Shown: one piece after another, positions 45,784-61,500 of the stretch
How the letters are laid out: each line of letters starts with the position of its first letter
How positions within the stretch are numbered: the stretch's first letter is position 1
NCBI GenBank assembly: GCA_020055645.1
Contig: CM034546.1
Location: 46,934,001-46,998,000 of the forward strand
Length of the DNA: 64,000 bases
Reading direction: 5' to 3'
Source of the DNA: Tomocerus qinae
Taxonomy: Eukaryota; Arthropoda; Collembola; Entomobryomorpha; Tomoceridae
The notes under the pieces: generated by a model
Told to the model about the DNA's origin: nothing
Database searches by the model: none
Seen by the model: the letters and a program-made list of their open reading frames with translations, nothing else
Program-made: the position numbers and the translations under genes

Positions 45784-48658
45784 GAAGTCTATTCCCTTAC
45801 GACTAAGAGTCTAACTTCCTTACGACAAGCTGCTGGATCGAAAATTGGGACTAGGAATTTTTCGGATTTACGTTTTTCGGGTAAGTAAAGTGTCAACATT
45901 TCAAAAACAGCATTTTTATTATGGGGGCATAAATAATTGATGTGAAATTTGGATGGGGAATACGAAAATTGTTGTCTGTGAGGGATCTTGGTACTGTGCA
46001 TTGTGATAGGTACATGTTGTATGTGTCGTTCATGGCCATAAATGATAATTTTTGTTTTTTGAGAATAAAATAATTCTGTCGTTGGTGGGGTTAATTTTCT
46101 GTTAACGACTATCTTATGGGCTATTCAGAAAAATAATTTTTACCATTATAAAGATAATACTATTTCATTTTTCGAGAAAAAAGTTATGGTGATTTCGACA
46201 TACCACACACTACACAAGCGCCGGATGCCTAAAACTCCATAAAAATAGTGTAAAATGGGGAGATAGGGTGTATTAAAATAGTTATTATAAGTTGGGGGAT
46301 ATTTAGAATCATTTTTATTGATTTTTTTGGGAATATTTTGTGTATAATATAGGCACGTATTTTATGTGACGTGCCAGGGTTTCGATTATCCCAGTGGGAA
46401 AAAAGGTCTGTTTGGCCATATGATATTGATTTTTATATTGATTTGGTCTTACTTAAAATATGATTTGGCATTAATTTAAAGAACAGTAAATTGGGGAGAC
46501 TGTCATATAAAAGTTTGGCTTTAAAATATTCATTACTTTTTGAGAAATTTGAGATTTTATATTTTGATTTATTTATGCCTGGGAAAGTATATTATGGGAA
46601 ACCTTGGATAACGTGTCAATAATTGTAATTGATTATGGGAATGTGCCTAATGTTAAAAATAGATTGTAAAGCATGCAGTTGGAGTGAAAATGCGTAAGTT
46701 AGTTAGAGATTAATGAGATAAGCCTAGGAAATTTAGGAAAATTTTGTGTTTTGCCTTACTAAATTGAATTTGGTGTGTTAAATTTAAAGTAAGTTTAATT
46801 AAATTAAAGTTTAAAGAATGGGCATTTGTGATGAATCTAAAGTAATATTTTGGTCATCATTTCATTTTCTTGTTTTGCCCCAGTCAAAAGTAAAATAATA
46901 GAATGTAAGATTCTATTATGAGGTGGCTTATGCGGAACTTTGCCTTGATCTCACAAGTTAAGCGAGAGCTAGACATGTTAATTCTGGCGACAGTTGGTCG
47001 GAGAATTTTGTGACTTGTAGACTAAGCCATAGCATAAAGATGGTAGTCCAAGTCAACGCTCTAAAGTATATTTGAATTTTTGTTGTCTTCGAGTCTTATT
47101 ACGCAAATCGTTATCGCGAGTGGCACGTAAAAAGTTGAATGTTAGCTTGATTACGAGTAAAATTAGTAATGCAAGTTAGTAAAAAGTCAGATAGGAACAT
47201 GAAACATGCATAACTAATGAACTATAATTAATTTATTTTAATTTGTAAAAGTTTTGCCTAATCTAAATGATAAAATATGATGTCTAATGTGATTTTCTTT
47301 GTTCTGAGCCTAACTAGAAGTAACTAATAATCTGGTGCCATGCTAATTATTACCTAATCTACGTGTGGCGAGACATTCCAATCTTTTTTAGCGAACCAAT
47401 CCTGAGAGAGGTCAACTTAGAGGACAAGCCAAAGTCAGCGGACATTGTCCTCAAGCCAAAGGAAAGCGCAGAATTCTGGATTGGGACACCAAAGAAGACA
47501 CGAGGAGAGACTCAAAGGAAACGGACGTACTGAAGTTGAGCTGCGTTGACTAACAACGGAGAGGCATGGAAAGTGACGACGACGAGGATGAAGTTGTACA
47601 TCGACTTCAACATTGAGTCATACTGGGACATGGAGTTTTCGTATCATTTAATAATTTTTTGATTTATTGGCTTAAAGTATTTATAGTCTAAAATTTATAT
47701 TGAGTTGAATTTATTTGGTGAATTTGAGAAGTTAATTTAATTTGGGAAATAATTTTGAGTTGATATTGGGCATTGATTTAATTTGTTTGAATTTATTTGA
47801 GAGTTTAATTTAATTTTGAATTATTTGGTTGAAATGAGGATGTGTATAATTATGGGGGAATAGGTATAAAATAGTAATGATTTTAGTATGGTTAAGAAAC
47901 ACATACAAATACAGTATCCGAGTTAAAGAGAATTTTAATTTTGATTTTGTTTTTGAGTGAATTTGGAAGGGTAGAATTAATTTGTTGATTTTTGATTTTG
48001 TTGCAGAGAAAAGAAGGAGAATAACTACTGTTTCTGAAGATGGGCTATTACTATGTTTTCATGAATAATTTTGAGTTGAAATATTTAATTGATTTATGAT
48101 TTTGGTTGATAATTTTGAGTTTGTTGATTTATGTAATGAGTAATTTTGTATTTTTTGTTGGTTTATAGGAATAATTGGATAATTTGAGTTTAAAATTATA
48201 GGAAAGGGAATCGAATAGAGGATAGCTAATGGGGTTTTATTATTTTGGAGTATTTAAAGAAAGGCGACAGAATAACAGACAGTTGCACAATCTTATAATA
48301 ATTCCTTTTGTTCTCTTTTAATTGATGATTTCCCTAACATGACCTAGCTATGCTGATAGATTTTGGAACATGAAAGTAAATTGGCATTCAGTATTTATAA
48401 TTTTATTTCTTGGTGTGACATTGAATACGGGTCACTACGATATCAAAAGGGGCGACAACTATTCGTAAACTTCAGAATATTATTAATTACAGTACCAGCA
48501 GAGATGGGAGACCCTTGGGTAAACTGAGATATTGAATTATCACCACCTGACGGAATCTTTTTGCCTGAGTTGCCATATAGCTAAGTTTAGTTGGGCAAGG
48601 GCAGTACTGACATAGACCCGGCCACAATTGGATATTAATTTATCACGGCCGCGGGGTC

Positions 48659-51600
48659 ATACTAACACTTTTTGAGGAAAGACAGTACTAACATCTTCGG
48701 TACGATTGAGTTGTTTAAATCGCAAATTCCTTCAAATGAAATTAGCTGGACTCGCAATGTAATAAGTAAATGCATCGAAATCAATAAATGGAATTTCTTT
48801 TTGTTTTGAGAGTTAAATGTATGATAATGCCAATTGAAATGAAATGTGGAAAAATGAAAGTAAGTATTTGCTATGGTTATTTAATTGAAATCCTAATTTA
48901 CTTTGGAGTAAAGTAAAGGAATTATGTTTTGTTTTGTGGAAAGAAGTGCATATAGTTTTTAAGGAACACTTCTATCTGTGGGATTCTGAAACAGGCTTTG
49001 GGAATATACATGCTACTGTGATCTATTCTTGCTAAGTAGGATTTCTGCAGAGAGATAGTAATTTATAGTTTTAAGATGAGTTATATCTTTCGGGTTGCGA
49101 TTCGAAAGATGAAAATGATTTAGGTTAAGGAATGAATTAAATTCCAATTCAGGGATTTATTATATTGTTTAGTATTTAAGTGATTGAATTAAGGACCCTA
49201 GGAGTAATTCGTAGAAGTTAGCTAGAGGTTACAGTTTGGAATTATATGTATTCTTGGGAGAAACAGAGAGGGTTACCACAAAGTTACATACGGATGGAGT
49301 AAACTGATGTACAAGGGTTTCCCGGGTTTTGCTTTGATAACTGTTTGTGTATTTTTTGGGAATATCTGTGATTACTCACTATAGGTAGTATGAGTTGTGC
49401 CTGATGGTTGATGCCAGGTTTAGTAAGGTGAAGTGATGAATTTATGCCTGATGGTTGATTCCAGGTTATAGTGTTAAGTGAAACCTGATGGTTGATTCCA
49501 GGTTATAATTATTATGTTAGATTTAGGAAAGGTGTTTGAAAAGTGCAATGCACTAAAGAAATAATGTGTTTGATGTTGTATGGTTTTTGAGATTTTTGAG
49601 TTAATGTTTGATTTTGTTGATGATTATTGTTTGGTTTATTTTTGATGAAATATTTGATTGATGTTGTAAAAGGAAGTAATAATAATAATTATTTGATTTT
49701 GTGTTGAAACGTGTATGCCCATGACAGTAAGAAACAGTAGGGACTCCGGGTAAAAATAAAAAGTAATAGTATTTGATTATTTGATAAAGGGTTAAAGAGT
49801 TTTTGGAGTAAAGAAGTTTAATGTTGATTTAATTATTGGAAATGTTCTTATTGAATTTTATTTGCTGAATTCTAGTTTTGTTGCGGTTTTGATGAGTCTA
49901 ATTGAGTGATTACTTCTATGAGCGATAAGGCCAGAGCTGTTGAGCTTCAGTGGCAGTCGCATAAGCCCGCGAGGAGAAGTATAATGCCTCACTGGGAATT
50001 TTGTCTCATCATGTGTTCCGTGCAACAATTCCGAGCAAGCGAAGAATTCATCAATTATATTATTTAATTTTGGATATTATTTGAATTTTTGAATGTTTAT
50101 GATTTATTATTTGATGATTGGATATGATGTGAAATTATGGATACGTGTATTTTGTATTGTGAATAGTGTTATGGGAATTTTATTTGGATGTTATAAGATA
50201 AGGAATTTTTTTGGATGTTATTTTTTGTACACCTTCTAACACTTCTTGGTAAATTAGGAGGTTTACGTCTGAGGGACCAGACGTCTAAGTTGACGGGGTG
50301 TCGGGTAGGAGTAGGATATGGTGGAAGCATGTAGATAAATGTAAATGTTAGCGGGGCTGTCGTGGCCAATCAACGAGAAGCAGCCCGTAGGCGGCTTCGA
50401 GTTGACGGACCAAGCCAGGCTCGCAGAGTTGAGAAAAAGATTGTGTAGTGAGTGTGAGGTATTCAGTCTGGGTCGGTCGGTTGGAGAGATTCAGTCTGGA
50501 TCACGCAGTCTTGGTGAGTCGGTGGAGGATCTCCTGCGGGAGAGTCCTCGAATAAAGAAGTGACAAAGGAGATCTTGTCTTGGGTTTTGGAGTTATTGGC
50601 ACCTAGGCATTGTTGGCATCTTTGGGACTTGACTGACACTGACCTGACCGAAAGAAGGATATTCGGAGGATCCTCTCCTAATTACCCGTGGCATTACCTG
50701 AAGAGCGCATCACCCACATAGGAAGTCTATTCCCTTACGACTAAGAGTCTAACTTCCTTACGACAAGCTGCTGGATCGAAAATTGGGACTAGGAATTTTT
50801 CGGATTTACGTTTTTCGGGTAAGTAAAGTGTCAACATTTCAAAAACAGCATTTTTATTATGGGGGCATAAATAATTGATGTGAAATTTGGATGGGGAATA
50901 CGAAAATTGTTGTCTGTGAGGGATCTTGGTACTGTGCATTGTGATAGGTACATGTTGTATGTGTCGTTCATGGCCATAAATGATAATTTTTGTTTTTTGA
51001 GAATAAAAATAATTCTGTCGTTGGTGGGGTTAATTTTCTGTTAACGACTATCTTATGGGCTATTCAGAAAAATAATTTTTACCATTATAAAGATAATACT
51101 ATTTCATTTTTCGAGAAAAAAGTTATGGTGATTTCGACATACCACACACTACACAAGCGCCGGATGCCTAAAACTCCATAAAAATAGTGTAAAATGGGGA
51201 GATAGGGTGTATTAAAATAGTTATTATAAGTTGGGGGATATTTAGAATCATTTTTATTGATTTTTTTGGGAATATTTTGTGTATAATATAGGCACGTATT
51301 TTATGTGACGTGCCAGGGTTTCGATTATCCCAGTGGGAAAAAAGGTCTGTTTGGCCATATGATATTGATTTTTATATTGATTTGGTCTTACTTAAAATAT
51401 GATTTGGCATTAATTTAAAGAACAGTAAATTGGGGAGACTGTCATATAAAAGTTTGGCTTTAAAATATTCATTACTTTTTGAGAAATTTGAGATTTTATA
51501 TTTTGATTTATTTATGCCTGGGAAAGTATATTATGGGAAACCTTGGATAACGTGTCAATAATTGTAATTGATTATGGGAATGTGCCTAATGTTAAAAATA

Positions 51601-53599
51601 GATTGTAAAGCATGCAGTTGGAGTGAAAATGCGTAAGTTAGTTAGAGATTAATGAGATAAGCCTAGGAAATTTAGGAAAATTTTGTGTTTTGCCTTACTA
51701 AATTGAATTTGGTGTGTTAAATTTAAAGTAAGTTTAATTAAATTAAAGTTTAAAGAATGGGCATTTGTGATGAATCTAAAGTAATATTTTGGTCATCATT
51801 TCATTTTCTTGTTTTGCCCCAGTCAAAAGTAAAATAATAGAATGTAAGATTCTATTATGAGGTGGCTTATGCGGAACTTTGCCTTGATCTCACAAGTTAA
51901 GCGAGAGCTAGACATGTTAATTCTGGCGACAGTTGGTCGGAGAATTTTGTGACTTGTAGACTAAGCCATAGCATAAAGATGGTAGTCCAAGTCAACGCTC
52001 TAAAGTATATTTGAATTTTTGTTGTCTTCGAGTCTTATTACGCAAATCGTTATCGCGAGTGGCACGTAAAAAGTTGAATGTTAGCTTGATTACGAGTAAA
52101 ATTAGTAATGCAAGTTAGTAAAAAGTCAGATAGGAACATGAAACATGCATAACTAATGAACTATAATTAATTTATTTTAATTTGTAAAAGTTTTGCCTAA
52201 TCTAAATGATAAAATATGATGTCTAATGTGATTTTCTTTGTTCTGAGCCTAACTAGAAGTAACTAATAATCTGGTGCCATGCTAATTATTACCTAATCTA
52301 CGTGTGGCGAGACATTCCAATCTTTTTTAGCGAACCAATCCTGAGAGAGGTCAACTTAGAGGACAAGCCAAAGTCAGCGGACATTGTCCTCAAGCCAAAG
52401 GAAAGCGCAGAATTCTGGATTGGGACACCAAAGAAGACACGAGGAGAGACTCAAAGGAAACGGACGTACTGAAGTTGAGCTGCGTTGACTAACAACGGAG
52501 AGGCATGGAAAGTGACGACGACGAGGATGAAGTTGTACATCGACTTCAACATTGAGTCATACTGGGACATGGAGTTTTCGTATCATTTAATAATTTTTTG
52601 ATTTATTGGCTTAAAGTATTTATAGTCTAAAATTTATATTGAGTTGAATTTATTTGGTGAATTTGAGAAGTTAATTTAATTTGGGAAATAATTTTGAGTT
52701 GATATTGGGCATTGATTTAATTTGTTTGAATTTATTTGAGAGTTTAATTTAATTTTGAATTATTTGGTTGAAATGAGGATGTGTATAATTATGGGGGAAT
52801 AGGTATAAAAATAGTAATGATTTTAGTATGGTTAAGAAACACATACAAATACAGTATCCGAGTTAAAGAGAATTTTAATTTTGATTTTGTTTTTGAGTGA
52901 ATTTGGAAGGGTAGAATTAATTTGTTGATTTTTGATTTTGTTGCAGAGAAAAGAAGGGAGAATAACTACTGTTTCTGAAGATGGGCTATTACTATGTTTT
53001 CATGAATAATTTTGAGTTGAAATATTTAATTGATTTATGATTTTGGTTGATAATTTTGAGTTTGTTGATTTATGTAATGAGTAATTTTGTATTTTTTGTT
53101 GGTTTATAGGAATAATTGGATAATTTGAGTTTAAAATTATAGGAAAGGGAATCGAATAGAGGATAGCTAATGGGGTTTTATTATTTTGGAGTATTTAAAG
53201 AAAGGCGACAGAATAACAGACAGTTGCACAATCTTATAATAATTCCTTTTGTTCTCTTTTAATTGATGATTTCCCTAACATGACCTAGCTATGCTGATAG
53301 ATTTTGGAACATGAAAGTAAATTGGCATTCAGTATTTATAATTTTATTTCTTGGTGTGACATTGAATACGGGTCACTACGATATCAAAAGGGGCGACAAC
53401 TATTCGTAAACTTCAGAATATTATTAATTACAGTACCAGCAGAGATGGGAGACCCTTGGGTAAACTGAGATATTGAATTATCACCACCTGACGGAATCTT
53501 TTTGCCTGAGTTGCCATATAACTAAGTTCAGTTGGGCAAGGGCAGTACTGACATAGACCCGGCCACAATTGGATATTAATTTATCACGGCCGCGGGGTC
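48659..53599 (+). repeat. 4.93 kb unit, copy 3 (both small frames broken)
   Basis: Carries private insertions: GCCTCACTGGG (extra A) in the 61-codon frame, AAAGAAGTGAC (extra A) and GGGTTTTGG (extra T) in the longer frame. Its end carries ATATAACTAAGTTCAG, shared only with copy 4. Confidence 0.95.
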
Positions 53600-56500
53600 A
53601 TACTAACACTTTTTGAGGAAAGACAGTACTAACATCTTCGGTACGATTGAGTTGTTTAAATCGCAAATTCCTTCAAATGAAATTAGCTGGACTCGCAATG
53701 TAATAAGTAAATGCATCGAAATCAATAAATGGAATTTCTTTTTGTTTTGAGAGTTAAATGTATGATAATGCCAATTGAAATGAAATGTGGAAAAATGAAA
53801 GTAAGTATTTGCTATGGTTATTTAATTGAAATCCTAATTTACTTTGGAGTAAAGTAAAGGAATTATGTTTTGTTTTGTGGAAAGAAGTGCATATAGTTTT
53901 TAAGGAACACTTCTATCTGTGGGATTCTGAAACAGGCTTTGGGAATATACATGCTACTGTGATCTATTCTTGCTAAGTAGGATTTCTGCAGAGAGATAGT
54001 AATTTATAGTTTTAAGATGAGTTATATCTTTCGGGTTGCGATTCGAAAGATGAAAATGATTTAGGTTAAGGAATGAATTAAATTCCAATTCAGGGATTTA
54101 TTATATTGTTTAGTATTTAAGTGATTGAATTAAGGACCCTAGGAGTAATTCGTAGAAGTTAGCTAGAGGTTACAGTTTGGAATTATATGTATTCTTGGGA
54201 GAAACAGAGAGGGTTACCACAAAGTTACATACGGATGGAGTAAACTGATGTACAAGGGTTTCCCGGGTTTTGCTTTGATAACTGTTTGTGTATTTTTTGG
54301 GAATATCTGTGATTACTCACTATAGGTAGTATGAGTTGTGCCTGATGGTTGATGCCAGGTTTAGTAAGGTGAAGTGATGAATTTATGCCTGATGGTTGAT
54401 TCCAGGTTATAGTGTTAAGTGAAACCTGATGGTTGATTCCAGGTTATAATTATTATGTTAGATTTAGGAAAGGTGTTTGAAAAGTGCAATGCACTAAAGA
54501 AATAATGTGTTTGATGTTGTATGGTTTTTGAGATTTTTGAGTTAATGTTTGATTTTGTTGATGATTATTGTTTGGTTTATTTTTGATGAAATATTTGATT
54601 GATGTTGTAAAAGGAAGTAATAATAATAATTATTTGATTTTGTGTTGAAACGTGTATGCCCATGACAGTAAGAAACAGTAGGGACTCCGGGTAAAAATAA
54701 AAAGTAATGGTATTTGATTATTTGATAAAGGGTTAAAGAGTTTTTGGAGTAAAGAAGTTTAATGTTGATTTAATTATTGGAAATGTTCTTATTGAATTTT
54801 ATTTGCTGAATTCTAGTTTTGTTGCGGTTTTGATGAGTCTAATTGAGTGATTACTTCTATGAGCGATAAGGCCAGAGCTGTTGAGCTTCAGTGGCAGTCG
54901 CATAAGCCCGCGAGGAGAAGTATAATGCCTCCTGGGAATTTTGTCTCATCATGTGTTCCGTGCAACAATTCCGAGCAAGCGAAGAATTCATCAATTATAT
55001 TATTTAATTTTGGATATTATTTGAATTTTTGAATGTTTATGATTTATTATTTGATGATTGGATATGATGTGAAATTATGGATACGTGTATTTTGTATTGT
55101 GAATAGTGTTATGGGAATTTTATTTGGATGTTATAAGATAAGGAATTTTTTTGGATGTTATTTTTTGTACACCTTCTAACACTTCTTGGTAAATTAGGAG
55201 GTTTACGTCTGAGGGACCAGACGTCTAAGTTGACGGGGTGTCGGGTAGGAGTAGGATATGGTGGAAGCATGTAGATAAATGTAAATGTTAGCGGGGCTGT
55301 CGTGGCCAATCAACGAGAAGCAGCCCGTAGGCGGCTTCGAGTTGACGGACCAAGCCAGGCTCGCAGAGTTGAGAAAAGATTGTGTAGTGAGTGTGAGGTA
55401 TTCAGTCTGGGTCGGTCGGTTGGAGAGATTCAGTCTGGATCACGCAGTCTTGGTGAGTCGGTGGAGGATCTCCTGCGGGAGAGTCCTCGAATAAAGAGTG
55501 ACAAAGGAGATCTTGTCTTGGGTTTGGAGTTATTGGCACCTAGGCATTGTTGGCATCTTTGGGACTTGACTGACACTGACCTGACCGAAAGAAGGATATT
55601 CGGAGGATCCTCTCCTAATTACCCGTGGCATTACCTGAAGAGCGCATCACCCACATAGGAAGTCTATTCCCTTACGACTAAGAGTCTAACTTCCTTACGA
55701 CAAGCTGCTGGATCGAAAATTGGGACTAGGAATTTTTCGGATTTACGTTTTTCGGGTAAGTAAAGTGTCAACATTTCAAAAACAGCATTTTTATTATGGG
55801 GGCATAAATAATTGATGTGAAATTTGGATGGGGAATACGAAAATTGTTGTCTGTGAGGGATCTTGGTACTGTGCATTGTGATAGGTACATGTTGTATGTG
55901 TCGTTCATGGCCATAAATGATAATTTTTGTTTTTTGAGAATAAAATAATTCTGTCGTTGGTGGGGTTAATTTTCTGTTAACGACTATCTTATGGGCTATT
56001 CAGAAAAATAATTTTTACCATTATAAAGATAATACTATTTCATTTTTCGAGAAAAAAGTTATGGTGATTTCGACATACCACACACTACACAAGCGCCGGA
56101 TGCCTAAAACTCCATAAAAATAGTGTAAAATGGGGAGATAGGGTGTATTAAAATAGTTATTATAAGTTGGGGGATATTTAGAATCATTTTTATTGATTTT
56201 TTTGGGAATATTTTGTGTATAATATAGGCACGTATTTTATGTGACGTGCCAGGGTTTCGATTATCCCAGTGGGAAAAAAGGTCTGTTTGGCCATATGATA
56301 TTGATTTTTATATTGATTTGGTCTTACTTAAAATATGATTTGGCATTAATTTAAAGAACAGTAAATTGGGGAGACTGTCATATAAAAGTTTGGCTTTAAA
56401 ATATTCATTACTTTTTGAGAAATTTGAGATTTTATATTTTGATTTATTTATGCCTGGGAAAGTATATTATGGGAAACCTTGGATAACGTGTCAATAATTG

Positions 56501-58533
56501 TAATTGATTATGGGAATGTGCCTAATGTTAAAAATAGATTGTAAAGCATGCAGTTGGAGTGAAAATGCGTAAGTTAGTTAGAGATTAATGAGATAAGCCT
56601 AGGAAATTTAGGAAAATTTTGTGTTTTGCCTTACTAAATTGAATTTGGTGTGTTAAATTTAAAGTAAGTTTAATTAAATTAAAGTTTAAAGAATGGGCAT
56701 TTGTGATGAATCTAAAGTAATATTTTGGTCATCATTTCATTTTCTTGTTTTGCCCCAGTCAAAAGTAAAATAATAGAATGTAAGATTCTATTATGAGGTG
56801 GCTTATGCGGAACTTTGCCTTGATCTCACAAGTTAAGCGAGAGCTAGACATGTTAATTCTGGCGACAGTTGGTCGGAGAATTTTGTGACTTGTAGACTAA
56901 GCCATAGCATAAAGATGGTAGTCCAAGTCAACGCTCTAAAGTATATTTGAATTTTGTTGTCTTCGAGTCTTATTACGCAAATCGTTATCGCGAGTGGCAC
57001 GTAAAAAGTTGAATGTTAGCTTGATTACGAGTAAAATTAGTAATGCAAGTTAGTAAAAAGTCAGATAGGAACATGAAACATGCATAACTAATGAACTATA
57101 ATTAATTTATTTTAATTTGTAAAAGTTTTGCCTAATCTAAATGATAAAATATGATGTCTAATGTGATTTTCTTTGTTCTGAGCCTAACTAGAAGTAACTA
57201 ATAATCTGGTGCCATGCTAATTATTACCTAATCTACGTGTGGCGAGACATTCCAATCTTTTTAGCGAACCAATCCTGAGAGAGGTCAACTTAGAGGACAA
57301 GCCAAAGTCAGCGGACATTGTCCTCAAGCCAAAGGAAAGCGCAGAATTCTGGATTGGGACACCAAAGAAGACACGAGGAGAGACTCAAAGGAAACGGACG
57401 TACTGAAGTTGAGCTGCGTTGACTAACAACGGAGAGGCATGGAAAGTGACGACGACGAGGATGAAGTTGTACATCGACTTCAACATTGAGTCATACTGGG
57501 ACATGGAGTTTTCGTATCATTTAATAATTTTTTGATTTATTGGCTTAAAGTATTTATAGTCTAAAATTTATATTGAGTTGAATTTATTTGGTGAATTTGA
57601 GAAGTTAATTTAATTTGGGAAATAATTTTGAGTTGATATTGGGCATTGATTTAATTTGTTTGAATTTATTTGAGAGTTTAATTTAATTTTGAATTATTTG
57701 GTTGAAATGAGGATGTGTATAATTATGGGGGAATAGGTATAAAATAGTAATGATTTTAGTATGGTTAAGAAACACATACAAATACAGTATCCGAGTTAAA
57801 GAGAATTTTAATTTTGATTTTGTTTTTGAGTGAATTTGGAAGGGTAGAATTAATTTGTTGATTTTTGATTTTGTTGCAGAGAAAAGAAGGGAGAATAACT
57901 ACTGTTTCTGAAGATGGGCTATTACTATGTTTTCATGAATAATTTTGAGTTGAAATATTTAATTGATTTATGATTTTGGTTGATAATTTTGAGTTTGTTG
58001 ATTTATGTAATGAGTAATTTTTGTATTTTTTGTTGGTTTATAGGAATAATTGGATAATTTGAGTTTAAAATTATAGGAAAGGGAATCGAATAGAGGATAG
58101 CTAATGGGGTTTTATTATTTTGGAGTATTTAAAGAAAGGCGACAGAATAACAGACAGTTGCACAATCTTATAATAATTCCTTTTGTTCTCTTTTAATTGA
58201 TGATTTCCCTAACATGACCTAGCTATGCTGATAGATTTTGGAACATGAAAGTAAATTGGCATTCAGTATTTATAATTTTATTTCTTGGTGTGACATTGAA
58301 TACGGGTCACTACGATATCAAAAGGGGCGACAACTATTCGTAAACTTCAGAATATTATTAATTACAGTACCAGCAGAGATGGGAGACCCTTGGGTAAACT
58401 GAGATATTGAATTATCACCACCTGACGGAATCTTTTTGCCTGAGTTGCCATATAACTAAGTTCAGTTGGGCAAGGGCAGTACTGACATAGACCCGGCCAC
58501 AATTGGATATTAATTTATCACGGCCGCGGGGTC
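53600..58533 (+). repeat. 4.93 kb unit, copy 4
   Basis: Shares the A4 run (55374-55377) and the T5 run before AGCGAACC with copy 1, but the ATATAACTAAGTTCAG end with copy 3. Confidence 0.95.
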
Positions 58534-61500
58534 ATACTAACACTTTTTGAGGAAAGACAGTACTAACATCTTCGGTACGATTGAGTTGTTTAAATCGCAA
58601 ATTCCTTCAAATGAAATTAGCTGGACTCGCAATGTAATAAGTAAATGCATCGAAATCAATAAATGGAATTTCTTTTTGTTTTGAGAGTTAAATGTATGAT
58701 AATGCCAATTGAAATGAAATGTGGAAAAATGAAAGTAAGTATTTGCTATGGTTATTTAATTGAAATCCTAATTTACTTTGGAGTAAAGTAAAAGGAATTA
58801 TGTTTTGTTTTGTGGAAAGAAGTGCATATAGTTTTTAAGGAACACTTCTATCTGTGGGATTCTGAAACAGGCTTTGGGAATATACATGCTAATGTGATCT
58901 ATTCTTGCTAAGTAGGATTTCTGCAGAGAGATAGTAATTTATAGTTTTAAGATGAGTTATATCTTTCGGGTTGCGATTCGAAAGATGAAAATGATTTAGG
59001 TTAAGGAATGAATTAAATTCCAATTCAGGGATTTATTATATTGTTTAGTATTTAAGTGATTGAATTAAGGACCCTAGGAGTAATTCGTAGAAGTTAGCTA
59101 GAGGTTACAGTTTGGAATTATATGTATTCTTGGGAGAAACAGAGAGGGTTACCACAAAGTTACATACGGATGGAGTAAACTGATGTACAAGGGTTTCCGG
59201 GTTTTGCTTTGATAACTGTTTGTGTATTTTTTGGGAATATCTGTGATTACTCACTATAGGTAGTATGAGTTGTGCCTGATGGTTGATGCCAGGTTTAGTA
59301 AGGTGAAGTGATGAATTTATGCCTGATGGTTGATTCCAGGTTATAGTGTTAAGTGAAACCTGATGGTTGATTCCAGGTTATAATTATTATGTTAGATTTA
59401 GGAAAGGTGTTTGAAAAGTGCAATGCACTAAAGAAATAATGTGTTTGATGTTGTATGGTTTTTGAGATTTTTGAGTTAATGTTTGATTTTGTTGATGATT
59501 ATTGTTTGGTTTATTTTTGATGAAATATTTGATTGATGTTGTAAAAGGAAGTAATAATAATAATTATTTGATTTTGTGTTGAAACGTGTATGCCCATGAC
59601 AGTAAGAAACAGTAGGGACTCCGGGTAAAAATAAAAAGTAATAGTATTTGATTATTTGATAAAGGGTTAAAGAGTTTTTGGAGTAAAGAAGTTTAATGTT
59701 GATTTAATTATTGGAAATGTTCTTATTGAATTTTATTTGCTGAATTCTAGTTTTGTTGCGGTTTTGATGAGTCTAATTGAGTGATTACTTCTATGAGCGA
59801 TAAGGCCAGAGCTGTTGAGCTTCAGTGGCAGTCGCATAAGCCCGCGAGGAGAAGTATAATGCCTCCTGGGAATTTTGTCTCATCATGTGTTCCGTGCAAC
59901 AATTCCGAGCAAGCGAAGAATTCATCAATTATATTATTTAATTTTGGATATTATTTGAATTTTTGAATGTTTATGATTTATTATTTGATGATTGGATATG
60001 ATGTGAAATTATGGATACGTGTATTTTATATTGTGAATAGTGTTATGGGAATTTTATTTGGATGTTATAAGATAAGGAATTTTTTTGGATGTTATTTTTT
60101 GTACACCTTCTAACACTTCTTGGTAAATTAGGAGGTTTACGTCTGAGGGACCAGACGTCTAAGTTGACGGGGTGTCGGGTAGGAGTAGGATATGGTGGAA
60201 GCATGTAGATAAATGTAAATGTTAGCGGGGCTGTCGTGGCCAATCAACGAGAAGCAGCCCGTAGGCGGCTTCGAGTTGACGGACCAAGCCAGGCTCGCAG
60301 AGTTGAGAAAAAGATTGTGTAGTGAGTGTGAGGTATTCAGTCTGGGTCGGTCGGTTGGAGAGATTCAGTCTGGATCACGCAGTCTTGGTGAGTCGGTGGA
60401 GGATCTCCTGCGGGAGAGTCCTCGAATAAAGAGTGACAAAGGAGATCTTGTCTTGGGTTTGGAGTTATTGGCACCTAGGCATTGTTGGCATCTTTGGGAC
60501 TTGACTGACACTGACCTGACCGAAAGAAGGATATTCGGAGGATCCTCTCCTAATTACCCGTGGCATTACCTGAAGAGCGCATCACCCACATAGGAAGTCT
60601 ATTCCCTTACGACTAAGAGTCTAACTTCCTTACGACAAGCTGCTGGATCGAAAATTGGGACTAGGAATTTTTCGGATTTACGTTTTTCGGGTAAGTAAAG
60701 TGTCAACATTTCAAAAACAGCATTTTTATTATGGGGGCATAAATAATTGATGTGAAATTTGGATGGGGAATACGAAAATTGTTGTCTGTGAGGGATCTTG
60801 GTACTGTGCATTGTGATAGGTACATGTTGTATGTGTCGTTCATGGCCATAAATGATAATTTTTGTTTTTTGAGAATAAAATAATTCTGTCGTTGGTGGGG
60901 TTAATTTTCTGTTAACGACTATCTTATGGGCTATTCAGAAAAATAATTTTTACCATTATAAAGATAATACTATTTCATTTTTCGAGAAAAAAGTTATGGT
61001 GATTTCGACATACCACACACTACACAAGCGCCGGATGCCTAAAACTCCATAAAAATAGTGTAAAATGGGGAGATAGGGTGTATTAAAATAGTTATTATAA
61101 GTTGGGGGATATTTAGAATCATTTTTATTGATTTTTTTGGGAATATTTTGTGTATAATATAGGCACGTATTTTATGTGACGTGCCAGGGTTTCGATTATC
61201 CCAGTGGGAAAAAAGGTCTGTTTGGCCATATGATATTGATTTTTATATTGATTTGGTCTTACTTAAAATATGATTTGGCATTAATTTAAAGAACAGTAAA
61301 TTGGGAGACTGTCATATAAAAGTTTGGCTTTAAAATATTCATTACTTTTTGAGAAATTTGAGATTTTATATTTTGATTTATTTATGCCTGGGAAAGTATA
61401 TTATGGGAAACCTTGGATAACGTGTCAATAATTGTAATTGATTATGGGAATGTGCCTAATGTTAAAAATAGATTGTAAAGCATGCAGTTGGAGTGAAAAT

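Larger units (their letters stand above)
43727..48658 (+). repeat. 4.93 kb unit, copy 2
   Basis: Distinguished by GTTTCGGGTTTTG (one C instead of three), an A5 run in the GC-rich island giving the 124-codon frame, and GAAGGAGAATAAC with two G where the other copies have three. Confidence 0.95.
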